Shown here: one piece after another, positions 49,728 to 59,200 of the stretch
Numbering within the stretch: position 1 is the stretch's first letter
Layout of the letters: each line of letters begins with the position of its first letter
Origin: Bacteroidota bacterium
GTDB taxonomy: Bacteria > Bacteroidota > Bacteroidia > Chitinophagales > Saprospiraceae
Assembly: GCA_963169455.1 (NCBI GenBank)
Contig: CAUJDW010000034.1
Span: 1-64,000, forward strand
DNA: 64,000 nt
Reading direction: 5' to 3'
Notes under the pieces: generated by a model
What the model was told of the DNA's origin: nothing
Databases searched by the model: none
Seen by the model: the letters and a program-made list of their open reading frames with translations, nothing else
Translations under genes and position numbers: made by a program

Positions 49728-51545
49728 ATGACCACCGACGATTTTAAAACCATTTCCGACACCATTCCCAGGCAACCGGGGGTGTACCGCTTCCTGGACA
49801 AGGAGGGAGCCATCCTCTATGTGGGCAAAGCCAAGGACCTGCGAAGCCGCGTTTCATCCTATTTCGGCGACCGCCGCGACCGCGCGCACAAGACCCGCGT
49901 CATGGTCAAAAATGCGCACCGCCTGGAGTTCACCATCGTGGAAACCGAGGCCGACGCCCTGCTGCTGGAAAACACCCTGATCAAAAAATACCAGCCGCGC
50001 TACAACGTCATGTTGCGCGACGACAAGAGCTATTCCTACATCTGCATCAAAAACGAGCGCTTCCCCCGCGTTTTCATCACCCGAAGGGTGGAGAAAGACG
50101 GCTCCACATACTTCGGCCCCTACACCTCCAAGGCGCGCATCAAGGTCATCCTGGAGCTCATCAAACGCCTTTTTCCCCTGCGCACCTGCCACTTCAACCT
50201 GAGCAGGGAAAACATCGAGGCGGGCAAAGTGCGGGCCTGCCTGGAGTACCACATCAAAAACTGCATGGCCCCCTGCGAAGGGCTGGAAAGCGAAGAAGAA
50301 TACAACGGCAAGATCAACCAGGTGAAAAACATCCTGAAGGGCAACTTCGGCGCGGTGAAAAGCCACTTCAAAGGCGTGATGGAAAAATACGCCGAAAACC
50401 TGGAATTCGAAAAAGCCCATGCCATCAAGGAGAAGCTCAGCGCTTTTGAAGACTACCAGGCCAAATCGACCGTCGTGAGCAACACCATCCGCGATGTGGA
50501 TGTGTTTTCCATCGCATCCGATGAGAAGGAGGCCTATATCAACTACATCAAGGTAGTCAACGGCGCCATTATCCATACCCACACCCAGGAACTGGTCAAA
50601 AACCTGGACGACGACGATGAGAAAGGGCTGCTCGAATACGCCATCCCCATCATCCGGGAGCGGTTCAACAGCATAGCCACCGAGGTCATCCTGCCCTACA
50701 GCGTCCAGCTCGAGGAAGGGCTGCAGGCCGTGGCGCCCAGAATCGGCGACAAGCGCAAACTGCTGGAACTGTCGGAGAAAAACGCAAAATACTATCTGCT
50801 GCAGAAACAGAAGGAACGCGCCAGCCAGGCGCGCAGGCAGACTTCCGCCGAACGCATCCTGCGCACCCTGCAGAAGGACCTGCAGATGAGCGAGCTGCCC
50901 CTCCACCTCGAGTGTTTTGACAATTCCAACATCCATGGCGCGCATCCCGTAGCTTCCTGTGTGGTGTTCAAAAACGCGAAACCCAGCAAAAAGGACTACC
51001 GCCACTTCAACATCAAAACCGTGGAGGGCCCCAACGACTTCGCCTCCATGGAGGAAGTCGTTTTCCGCCGCTACCGCCGCCTGCTCGACGAGGGCGAAAG
51101 CCTGCCCCAACTCATCATCATCGACGGCGGCAAAGGCCAGCTCGGCGCCGCCGTGGCCAGCCTGAAAAACCTGGGCATCCTGGACAAGGTAACCGTCATC
51201 GGCATCGCCAAACGCCTGGAGGAGATATTCTTCCCCGGCGATTCCATCCCGCTGTACATCGACAAAAAATCCGAATCCCTCAAACTCATCCAGCAGGCGC
51301 GCAACGAGGCCCACCGCTTTGCCATTACCTTCCACCGCACCAAGCGCTCGCAACACTTTACTTCCACTGAGCTGACCAAGGTTCCCGGCATCGGGGAAAA
51401 AACAGCCCAGAAGTTGCTCAGCCATTTCGGCTCGGTGAAGCGCCTGCGCAACGCCTCGGCTGCAGAAATCGCGGAAGTGAGCAGCCTGAAGGCCGCGGAG
51501 AAGGTGAAGGCGTATTTTAAGGAGGCGGGCGAAGAAGAGGAGTAG
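49728..51545 (+). CDS. uvrC: Excinuclease ABC subunit C
   Basis: 605 aa; GIY-YIG PGVYRFLDKEGAILYVGKAKDLRSRV, LECFDNSNIHGAHPVASCVVF, C-terminal HhH. Confidence 0.98.
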   Translation: MTTDDFKTISDTIPRQPGVYRFLDKEGAILYVGKAKDLRSRVSSYFGDRRDRAHKTRVMVKNAHRLEFTIVETEADALLLENTLIKKYQPRYNVMLRDDKSYSYICIKNERFPRVFITRRVEKDGSTYFGPYTSKARIKVILELIKRLFPLRTCHFNLSRENIEAGKVRACLEYHIKNCMAPCEGLESEEEYNGKINQVKNILKGNFGAVKSHFKGVMEKYAENLEFEKAHAIKEKLSAFEDYQAKSTVVSNTIRDVDVFSIASDEKEAYINYIKVVNGAIIHTHTQELVKNLDDDDEKGLLEYAIPIIRERFNSIATEVILPYSVQLEEGLQAVAPRIGDKRKLLELSEKNAKYYLLQKQKERASQARRQTSAERILRTLQKDLQMSELPLHLECFDNSNIHGAHPVASCVVFKNAKPSKKDYRHFNIKTVEGPNDFASMEEVVFRRYRRLLDEGESLPQLIIIDGGKGQLGAAVASLKNLGILDKVTVIGIAKRLEEIFFPGDSIPLYIDKKSESLKLIQQARNEAHRFAITFHRTKRSQHFTSTELTKVPGIGEKTAQKLLSHFGSVKRLRNASAAEIAEVSSLKAAEKVKAYFKEAGEEEE

Positions 51546-51732
51546 GGAAAGAAGTGTTGGGAGGTACGCCCGGGGGGAACTGAAGAAAAAAGGTTTCACA
51601 CCGTTTTTTCAAATTGGTTAAGAGGGCTGAGCCCCGTTAAGAAAAAAATCGCCTTCCAGGGTGATACTTTTCCCCGCTGCTGCACTATAAACAATACAAG
51701 GTGTTAATTAACCCCCTGAAAATTACCATGCA

Positions 51733-52296
51733 ATGGATATTACCACTATCGATATAGGCCATCGGCTTCGCACCAAGCGGGAAGCCGCCTTCGAGCAGCT
51801 CTACACGGCCTGCTTCCCCCGGGCCGCCCGGCTCGTCAAAGCGCTGGGCGGCGATTACGACGACGCCAGGGACGTCTTTCAGGACGCCCTCATCATTCTT
51901 TACGAAAAAGCCGTGGAAGGGAAGCTCGATATTCACGGCGCTCCCTCCGCTTACCTGCTGGGCATCGTCAAACACCTGTGGGTGCGGCAGCGGGGGCGCG
52001 GCGCCCACCTGTTGCATTTCAGCGAGTTGGAACGGGCAATAGAAATCCCCGGCGATTTCTACGAAGAAACGGAAAAGCCCCGCCTGCGCCTCTTCCGCTT
52101 CCTGGCCGCCGCCGGGCGCCGCTGCATGGACATCCTGCAGGCCTTCTACTACCAGCGCCTGCCGATGGAGGAGATCGCCGGGGAGTTCGGCTTTTCCAGC
52201 GTCCGCTCGGCTACGGTGCAGAAACACAAGTGCCTGGAAAAGGTGCGCAAACAGGTAAAAGAAAAATCGCTGCATTATGAAGAAGTGGTGGAGTAA
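51733..52296 (+). CDS. RNA polymerase sigma-70 factor (ECF-like)
   Basis: Region 2 AFEQLYTACFPRAARLVKALGGDYDDARDVFQDALIILYEKA; region 4 LQAFYYQRLPMEEIAGEFGFSSVRSATVQKHKCLEKVR. Confidence 0.88.
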   Translation: MDITTIDIGHRLRTKREAAFEQLYTACFPRAARLVKALGGDYDDARDVFQDALIILYEKAVEGKLDIHGAPSAYLLGIVKHLWVRQRGRGAHLLHFSELERAIEIPGDFYEETEKPRLRLFRFLAAAGRRCMDILQAFYYQRLPMEEIAGEFGFSSVRSATVQKHKCLEKVRKQVKEKSLHYEEVVE

Positions 52297-52555
52297 GCTC
52301 CGGATTCAACTGTGGAGCCACAAAAGGAGGGCGGAAAGCGGAAACCGGGCGCTTTTCCCGAACCAGGCTGCAACGAGTGGGGAGTGGGAAATACAGGCCT
52401 CCCCGGAACAACAGGAGGCCATCCATCAGGCCATCCGCTGGTACGGCCGCCGCAAACTGCGCCGGGAGATCGATGCCGTACACCGGCGCCTGATCGTGGA
52501 GCAGCCGGAAGGGGCCCTGGCCAGGCAGCTACAGCGGATTTTTTCAGCGGGCTAG
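52277..52555 (+). CDS. Small hypothetical protein overlapping sigma factor gene
   Basis: 92 aa, overlaps sigma stop by 20 nt. Confidence 0.55.
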   Translation: MKKWWSKLRIQLWSHKRRAESGNRALFPNQAATSGEWEIQASPEQQEAIHQAIRWYGRRKLRREIDAVHRRLIVEQPEGALARQLQRIFSAG

Positions 52556-52599
52556 GATCGCAAACCCGGGAACTTTCTTCAACTTAAAAAACACAAGCT

Positions 52600-53262
52600 A
52601 TGCCACACCTCCATAGCCGGGCCGCTTTCGTGCCTATGGTCATCGACGGCAGCGGGCGCGACGAGCGCGCCTACGACATCTACAGCCTGCTGCTCAGGGA
52701 GCGCATCGTTTTCCTGGGCGCCGGCATCAACGACCAGGTGGCCAACCTCATCGTCGCCCAGTTGCTCTACCTCGACAGCCTGGACAGCAAGCGGCCCATC
52801 AATCTGTACATCAACTGCCCGGGCGGCGTCATTTACGCCGGGCTGGCCATTTACGACGCCATGCAGATGATCAAGGCGCCGGTGTACACGACCGCCGTGG
52901 GCGTCACGGCCAGCATGGGCACGGTGCTGCTCTCCTCCGGGGCGAAAGGCCATCGCTACGCCCTGCCCCACGCAACCATCCACATGCACCCCGCCGGCGG
53001 CGGCGCCCAGGGTTATACCGAAGATGTGCGCATCGCCTACCACGAGCAGGAGCGCCTGGAAAAACAATTGTTCTATATCGTCGGAAAAAACTGCGCCCGC
53101 GACTGGCGGCAGATCGAGGAGGATTTCCTGCGCGACCGCTTCCTCAACGCCATCCAGGCCCGCGCCTACGGCCTGGTGGATGAAATCCTCGGCGAAACGG
53201 ATGATGTGGTGATGCTGGAACGGGCAGGCCTGCAGTTGCTGACAGGCAGCAGGAGCGATTAA
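52600..53262 (+). CDS. clpP: ATP-dependent Clp protease proteolytic subunit (ClpP paralog)
   Basis: RIVFLGAGINDQVANLIVAQLLYLDS, INCPGGVIYAGLAIYDAMQ, VGVTASMGTVLLSSGAKG, IHMHPAGGGAQG. Confidence 0.93.
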   Translation: MPHLHSRAAFVPMVIDGSGRDERAYDIYSLLLRERIVFLGAGINDQVANLIVAQLLYLDSLDSKRPINLYINCPGGVIYAGLAIYDAMQMIKAPVYTTAVGVTASMGTVLLSSGAKGHRYALPHATIHMHPAGGGAQGYTEDVRIAYHEQERLEKQLFYIVGKNCARDWRQIEEDFLRDRFLNAIQARAYGLVDEILGETDDVVMLERAGLQLLTGSRSD

Positions 53263-53313
53263 AACCCTGCCCCTTTTAGATTTTCCCGTCTGCTATGCAG
53301 CCGGGCAAGCATT

Positions 53314-54099
53314 TCACAGGTTCTTCAGCCTGCCCCCGTCCACTGCCAGGGCTACGCCGGTGATATAGCTGGCGGCCGGCGAGGCCAGGAAAGCGATGGC
53401 GGCGCCCAGTTCATGGGGTTCTCCAAAGCGGCCCATGGGGATTTCGGCCTGCATCTCTTCGATGACTTCCTGCCGGCTGCGCCCCTCCTTTTCGGCCTTG
53501 TCCTCGATGATCTGCAGCAGGCGGTCCGTCAGGGTGGCGCCGGGAAGGACGTTGTTGACGGTAATCCCGAAGCGGCCCAGTTCGTTGGCCAGGGTTTTGG
53601 CCCAGTTGGCCACGGCCGCGCGCACGGTATTGGAAACGCCGAGGTTGGGAAGCGGGGCTTTGACGGAGGTCGAAATGACGTTGATGATCCGCCCGTATCC
53701 TTCCCGTTTCATGCCCGGCACGACGGCCTGCACCAGGAGGTGGTTGCAGATGAGGTGTTTGTCAAAGGCATCGCGGAAAGCCTCTATATCCGCATCAAAA
53801 GCGAGGCCTGCCGGCGGGCCGCCCGTATTGTTCACCAGAATGTGGATCGGCTTGGCCGACACCAGCCCCCGCACCTTGAACTGCAGGTCGGCGATGTCCG
53901 AAAAATCGGCTGCCAGGAAATCGTGATCCTGCCCCTGGCTTCTGTCCATTCCCTCCACGATGTCGGCCATGATGTTGGCCGAGCGGGATACCAGGGTCAC
54001 ATTGGCGCCCAACTGCGCGATCTCCAGGGCCGCGGCTTTGCCGATGCCCTTGCTGCTGCCGCAAACCAGCGCATTCCTGCCTTTGAGGTTCAGATCCAT
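53314..54099 (-). CDS. SDR family oxidoreductase
   Basis: 261 aa; ALVCGSSKGIGKAAALEIAQLGANV, NNTGGP; TGVALAVDGGRLKNL. Confidence 0.93.
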   Translation of the reverse strand: MDLNLKGRNALVCGSSKGIGKAAALEIAQLGANVTLVSRSANIMADIVEGMDRSQGQDHDFLAADFSDIADLQFKVRGLVSAKPIHILVNNTGGPPAGLAFDADIEAFRDAFDKHLICNHLLVQAVVPGMKREGYGRIINVISTSVKAPLPNLGVSNTVRAAVANWAKTLANELGRFGITVNNVLPGATLTDRLLQIIEDKAEKEGRSRQEVIEEMQAEIPMGRFGEPHELGAAIAFLASPAASYITGVALAVDGGRLKNL

Positions 54100-54239
54100 A
54101 TTGGCGTCGCTTGATGGTTTTTACTAAATTTGGCTAAATTTAAGACAATTTGGGCGAACAAAGGGGAAGCCCGCCTTTTTCATTCTGATGAAAACAGGCG
54201 CTTCCCGCCTTCGGATCACAAACCACAAACCGTAGCATT

Positions 54240-54758
54240 ATGCCACTGACCAAACCCTTCAACCTCCGGAAATGGGTGGATGAAAACCGTAGCCTGCTCA
54301 AGCCGCCGGTGGGCAACCAGCAGGTGTACAAAGGCAACGACGACTACATCGTCATGGTCGTCGGCGGCCCCAACGGCCGCAAGGATTACCACTGGGAAGA
54401 CGGCGAAGAGCTCTTTTACCAACTGGAAGGCGACATCACCCTGAAAATCATCAATGAGGAGGGCAAACCCGAGGATATCCCCATCCGGGAAGGGGAGATG
54501 TTCCTGCTCCCCCCGCGCATCCCACACTCGCCACAGCGGCCCGCCAACACCATCGGCCTCGTCATCGAGCGCTATCGCCGGCCAGGGGAGTTCGACAAGC
54601 TGATGTGGTTCTGCGAGAACTGCCACCGGAAACTGCACGAAGAGTCTTTCGCCCTGGAGGACATCGTCGCCCAGCTGAAAGTGGCCATCAATAAATTTAT
54701 GGACTCGGAAGATCTCCGCACCTGCCGGCACTGTGGGGCGGTTATGCAAAAAGCGTAA
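54240..54758 (+). CDS. nbaC: 3-hydroxyanthranilate 3,4-dioxygenase
   Basis: 172 aa; GGPNGRKDYHWEDGEELFYQLEGDITLKI; rubredoxin-like CENCHRKLHEE...CRHCG. Confidence 0.93.
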   Translation: MPLTKPFNLRKWVDENRSLLKPPVGNQQVYKGNDDYIVMVVGGPNGRKDYHWEDGEELFYQLEGDITLKIINEEGKPEDIPIREGEMFLLPPRIPHSPQRPANTIGLVIERYRRPGEFDKLMWFCENCHRKLHEESFALEDIVAQLKVAINKFMDSEDLRTCRHCGAVMQKA

Positions 54759-54782
54759 TTTTGCGCTTTTACCGCCGTATAG

Positions 54783-55577
54783 ATGAAGAAAGTTTATTTC
54801 GCTTCTGATTTCCACCTGGGGGCCGATGCCCGCCTCAGCAGCCGCGAACGCGAACAGCAGATCGTGCGCTGGCTGGAATACATCCGCGCCGACGCCGCTG
54901 AGATATACCTGGTTGGCGACGTCTTTGACTTCTGGTTCGAATACCGCACGGTTGTGCCCAAAGGGTATCTGCGGCTGCTGGGCAAACTGGCCGAACTGCG
55001 CGACGCCGGCATCCCCATTTATTTCTTTTCCGGCAACCACGACATGTGGATGTTCCGCTATTTTGAGGAAGAGTTGGGCATCCCCACCTACCGGCGCCCC
55101 ATCGAGCGGGAGATCATGGGCAAATCCTTTTTTATCGGGCATGGCGACGGGCTGGGGCCGGGTGACCACGGCTACAAGTTCATCAAAAAAGTTTTTGCCA
55201 ACCGGGCCTGCCAGTGGCTCTTCGAACGCCTCCACCCTAACTTCGGCATCCGGCTGGCCAATTTCTGGTCGGGCAAAAGCCGGGCTTCCGCCAAGCCGGA
55301 TACGGGCCGCTTCCTGGGCGAAGAAAACGAATGGCTCATCGCCTACGCCAAGCGGAAACTGAGCCGGAAACACTTCGACTTCTTCATCTTCGGCCATCGC
55401 CACCTGCCCATCGACCACACGCTAAACAACGGCGCCAGCCGTTATATTAACCTGGGCGACTGGCTCCACTACAACTCCTACGCCGTTTTTGACGGCGACA
55501 GGCTCGACATCCAATTCTTCGAAAATGACAAGGGCAGAATATTCGGAAAACAGGAGGCGGAACAGCAAAAGGGCTAG
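54783..55577 (+). CDS. UDP-2,3-diacylglucosamine diphosphatase (LpxH-like metallophosphatase)
   Basis: VYFASDFHLGAD, LVGDVFDFWFEY, FSGNHDMWMF, FFIGHGDGLGPGD, FGHRHLPID. Confidence 0.9.
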   Translation: MKKVYFASDFHLGADARLSSREREQQIVRWLEYIRADAAEIYLVGDVFDFWFEYRTVVPKGYLRLLGKLAELRDAGIPIYFFSGNHDMWMFRYFEEELGIPTYRRPIEREIMGKSFFIGHGDGLGPGDHGYKFIKKVFANRACQWLFERLHPNFGIRLANFWSGKSRASAKPDTGRFLGEENEWLIAYAKRKLSRKHFDFFIFGHRHLPIDHTLNNGASRYINLGDWLHYNSYAVFDGDRLDIQFFENDKGRIFGKQEAEQQKG

Positions 55578-55708
55578 GGAAACCGGAAATTTCCCCCGCC
55601 CCCGATTGCAAAGAGTGGGCAGGGGAAATGCGGCAGTGCTTTCCCTCTTTTTACCCGGCCGGGGGATTTATCCGGCTGCGGCAGCAGGCGTGACGAGGAC
55701 GAGCCCAC

Positions 55709-55750
55709 TTTTTACCCGGCCGATCCCGACAGTAGCCGGGAGAGGACCGG
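55709..55750. repeat. Dispersed copy of the core of the 44196-44360 tandem unit
   Basis: TTTTTACCCGGCCGATCCCGACAGTAGCCGGGAGAGGACCGG vs reverse complement of the 55-bp unit TTTTTACCCGGCTGATCCCGAAGGTATCGGGAGAGGACGGG. Confidence 0.8.
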
Positions 55751-55850
55751 CCCACTTCCCATTTCCGACTTCCCACTTCCCATTTCCGACTTCCCACTTC
55801 CCACTTCCCACTTCCCACTTCCCACTTCCCACTTCCCACTTCCGACTTCT
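55751..55850. repeat. Heptamer tandem repeat (ACTTCCC with ATTTCCG variants)
   Basis: Read directly; in frame with downstream CDS as TSHFPFP/TSHFPLP. Confidence 0.95.
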
Positions 55851-56658
55851 CTTCCTGTCTGTCGCCCTGCTTTTCACCACCTGCCGGGCCGTGCCGGCCC
55901 AGCCCGCGGCGGCCGATTCGTTCAACCTGATCCATACCCTGCCTCTGGAGTCGAAGTGGTTTGCCGTCGACAAGCTGCAGCAGGTGTATCTCGTTTCGGC
56001 GCGGAACGAGCTTTTCAAATTCGGCCCCGACGGAACAGAGCAGTTCCGCTACAACAACAATACCCGGGGTGAACTGGCTTATGTCGATGCTACCGACCCG
56101 TTCAACCTGCTGCTTTTTTACCCCGAGCTGCAGGGCGTCGCCACCCTCGACCGCACGATGAACGAGAGCGGGTGGCTGCTGCTGTTTTCAGCCCGGATCG
56201 TCAACGCCACAGCAGTGGCCCTGGCTCCCGACAACAACATCTGGGTTTATGACCAGGCAACTTTCCAGTTGCGGAAGATCGCTCAGGACGGCTCCCTGCT
56301 GGCCACCACCGACAATCTAAGCGCGCAGTTGGCCAGCCCGCCTTACGCCCGGCAGGCTATTGCCCGGGAGAACCTGGTATATCTCTATGACCCTGGCCAG
56401 GGCGTTTTCATCTTCGACAATTTTGGCCAGTTCCACCTCCTGCTCGAGCTGCCTGGCTACAACCAGATCCAGGTTGTGGATGGGCGCTTGCTGCTTTTCA
56501 GGCCCGGCGGCTTTCAGGCCTACAGCCTGGATGGGCTCCGGCACAAAGGAATGCCGCTGCCGGAGGCAGCGAAGGAAGCCCGGCAGGCCGTGTGGCAGGG
56601 CAGGCGCCTGTACCTGCTCAACCAGGAGGGCAAAGTGGAAGTGTACGAATGGAGGTAG
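55851..56658 (+). CDS. Exported beta-propeller-like hypothetical protein; no ATG start found near the signal peptide (ORF track 55489-56658)
   Basis: RLLFLSVALLFTTCRAVPAQP signal-like segment directly after the heptamer repeat; remainder SKWFAVDKLQQVYLVSARNELFKFGPDGTEQFRY. Confidence 0.6.
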
Positions 56659-56731
56659 GGCCGCGCTGTACAGCACTACAGCGCTTTTCCCCTTTCTTTT
56701 CCTATTTTTGCTGCAAATAATCCGTTTCTGC

Positions 56732-58153
56732 ATGTCCCGCCAGTTCCTCGAAACCGACCAGAAAGCACTGGAGATCAACCTCGACCCGCACATCTACGGC
56801 ACCTTTGCCGAGATCGGGGCAGGCCAGGAGGTCGCCCGTTATTTTTTTCAGGCCGGCGCGGCGGCCGGCACCATCGCCAAGACCATGTCGGCTTACGACA
56901 AAACTTATTCCGACCAGATTTACGGCCCGGAACCCAGCGGCCGTTATGTCTGCGAGGCGCGGCTCTACAAAATGCTCGACCACGAATACAGCCTGATGGA
57001 GTCGCGCCTGGCCGGTGAACGGCCCGATACCAATTTTTTCGTTTTCGCCGATACCGTTGCCGCCATCAATTTCCAGCGCACCATCAGGGGAAACGGCTGG
57101 CTGGGCATCCGCTTTCAACTGCAGCCCGACGGCCCTCCCAACGACCTCGTGCTGCACGCGCGCATGCTCGACAATGACAACCACCTGCAACAACAGGCCA
57201 TCGGAATTCTGGGCGTCAACCTCATTTACGCCTGCTACCGCTACAACCACCAGCCGGAAGCCATGCTGCAGTCGCTGATGGATGGCCTGCACGGCCGGGT
57301 AAAGATCGATATGGTGCGCCTTACCGGCCCGGATTTCGAACAGCTCGACAACCGCCTGCTCAGCCTCTGGATCGTCAGGAACAAACTGAGCGAGGTGGCT
57401 GTCTTCGGGCCCAACCGCCAGAATATGCACGCTTCGGAATTCCTGTACCGCAAAGACGTCATGCTGGTGCGGGGAAGCTTCCGGCCCGCCACGCTGGTCA
57501 ACATCGATATGATCAGGGCAAGCTACCAGCAGTTCCGCAGCGAACCGGAAGTCGGGCCCCGCAATGCCTTCCTGCTTACGGAGATCACCCTGGACAACCT
57601 GCGCGCTTCCGGCGAACTCGACGAACAGGACTTCCTCGACCGCGCCGAATTGCTCAATGCCCTCGGTTATACGGTTGTGGTTTCCGATTGCCAGCAGTAT
57701 CAGAAAATGATCGCCTACCTGGCGGACTACAAAGTCAACCAGCTGGGCATCGTGATGGGTATCCGCGAATTGCTGGCCCTCATCGACGAGAAGTATTACC
57801 AGAATATGGACGGCAGGCTGCTGGCTGCATTCGGCGAGCTGTTCACCAGAAACGTCAAGTTTTATGTCTATCCTGCTCTCCAGGAAGGCAGCGGCGAGCT
57901 GATCAACGCCCAGAATGTCCCCGTCCCGGAGGGCGTAAAGTTCCTGTACAAACACCTCCTGGACAATAAACAGATCGTTGATGTGGAAGGCTTTAACCAC
58001 AACCTGCTGCACATCTTCTCCAAAGAGGTGCTGCACATGCTCCAAAACGGCGAGCCGGGCTGGGAAAGCATGGTTCCCGCCCAGGTAGCCAGCCTCATCA
58101 AGGAACAATTTCTCTTCGGCTACCCGGCTGAACAGATGGAGTTCGATTATTAG
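56732..58153 (+). CDS. Conserved protein of unknown function (Bacteroidota-type)
   Basis: Start at MSRQFLETDQKALEINLDPHIYGTFAEIGAGQEVARYFFQAG; ~473 aa. Confidence 0.75.
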   Translation: MSRQFLETDQKALEINLDPHIYGTFAEIGAGQEVARYFFQAGAAAGTIAKTMSAYDKTYSDQIYGPEPSGRYVCEARLYKMLDHEYSLMESRLAGERPDTNFFVFADTVAAINFQRTIRGNGWLGIRFQLQPDGPPNDLVLHARMLDNDNHLQQQAIGILGVNLIYACYRYNHQPEAMLQSLMDGLHGRVKIDMVRLTGPDFEQLDNRLLSLWIVRNKLSEVAVFGPNRQNMHASEFLYRKDVMLVRGSFRPATLVNIDMIRASYQQFRSEPEVGPRNAFLLTEITLDNLRASGELDEQDFLDRAELLNALGYTVVVSDCQQYQKMIAYLADYKVNQLGIVMGIRELLALIDEKYYQNMDGRLLAAFGELFTRNVKFYVYPALQEGSGELINAQNVPVPEGVKFLYKHLLDNKQIVDVEGFNHNLLHIFSKEVLHMLQNGEPGWESMVPAQVASLIKEQFLFGYPAEQMEFDY

Positions 58154-58156
58154 GGC

Positions 58157-58262
58157 TGGCTATATTGCTATATTGCTATATTGCTATATTGCTATATTAC
58201 CATATTGATATATTGCTATATTGCTATATTGTTGTATTGTTATATTGTTGTATTGTTATATT
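58157..58262. repeat. Tandem repeat ~8-bp TATATTGC/TATATTGT
   Basis: Read directly downstream of 56732-58153. Confidence 0.95.
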
Positions 58263-58285
58263 GCTGGTTAAGTTGACAGTATCCA

Positions 58286-59143
58286 ATGAGGAACATTAAA
58301 CTTTCATCCCGTTTTTCAGCTTTCGCTTCTCTGTGCCGAGCGGCTTTTAGCGCTTCGTTTCTACTGTTGTCCCTGTCCGCCTGCCAGCCGGCCGGCGACG
58401 GGGGGGGGCATCAAACTGCGGGCATAGCGCCATATTCGGCTCCGCCCGACACCATACGCCCCGGCGCATCGGTTTTTACCACCGATTATATCATGGGCAA
58501 ATTCGACCCTGCCAGGCATCCCGATTTTACGCTGATAGAGGCCAAATACGCCAGCAGGGAGGGCATGTACCTCAGGAAAGATGCCTATGAGGCCTTCCTG
58601 AAAATGAACGAAGCCGCAAAAAAAGACGGCATTACGCTCACCATTCTCTCCGCCACGCGAAATTTCGATTATCAGAAAGGCATCTGGGAAGGCAAGTGGA
58701 CAGGCGCGCGGGCTATTGAAAACGGGAAGGATGCATCCAAAGCCTACCCCAACCCCAGGGAGCGCGCCCTGAAGATACTGGAATACAGCTCCATGCCCGG
58801 CTCCTCCCGCCACCACTGGGGAACCGACATGGACCTCAACGCCCTGAACAATGAGCACTTCGAATCCGGACAGGGGCTTAAAACCTACCAATGGCTCGTA
58901 GCCAACGCCCCATCCTTCGGCTTTTGCCAGCCCTACAGCCCTAAAGGGGAAAACCGCCCCCACGGATACAATGAAGAAAAATGGCACTGGTCTTACCTGC
59001 CCGTAGCCCGCCAGCTCACCCAACTGGCCCGCGAAAAGATGAAGGATGGGATGATCCAGGGGTTCAAGGGAGCGGAAACAGCCAGAGAAATCGGGGTGGT
59101 AGAGAAATACGTGCTGGGCATCAACGCAGATTGCCTGCCGTAA
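58286..59143 (+). CDS. M15 family D-alanyl-D-alanine carboxypeptidase (VanY-like) lipoprotein
   Basis: Lipobox LLLSLSAC; MPGSSRHHWGTDMDLNAL, HGYNEEKWHWSYLP. Confidence 0.88.
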   Translation: MRNIKLSSRFSAFASLCRAAFSASFLLLSLSACQPAGDGGGHQTAGIAPYSAPPDTIRPGASVFTTDYIMGKFDPARHPDFTLIEAKYASREGMYLRKDAYEAFLKMNEAAKKDGITLTILSATRNFDYQKGIWEGKWTGARAIENGKDASKAYPNPRERALKILEYSSMPGSSRHHWGTDMDLNALNNEHFESGQGLKTYQWLVANAPSFGFCQPYSPKGENRPHGYNEEKWHWSYLPVARQLTQLAREKMKDGMIQGFKGAETAREIGVVEKYVLGINADCLP

Positions 59144-59200
59144 GCCTGGCCATGAAGACATACGAGCCCCCCTTTCTTTTCCCACCAAAATCCTACGCCG

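Noticed and set aside
49854-51599. 581-aa minus ORF over uvrC
   Set aside because: Antisense shadow of uvrC.
56702-58108. 468-aa minus ORF over 56732-58153
   Set aside because: Antisense shadow; the plus-strand protein has conserved-looking sequence.
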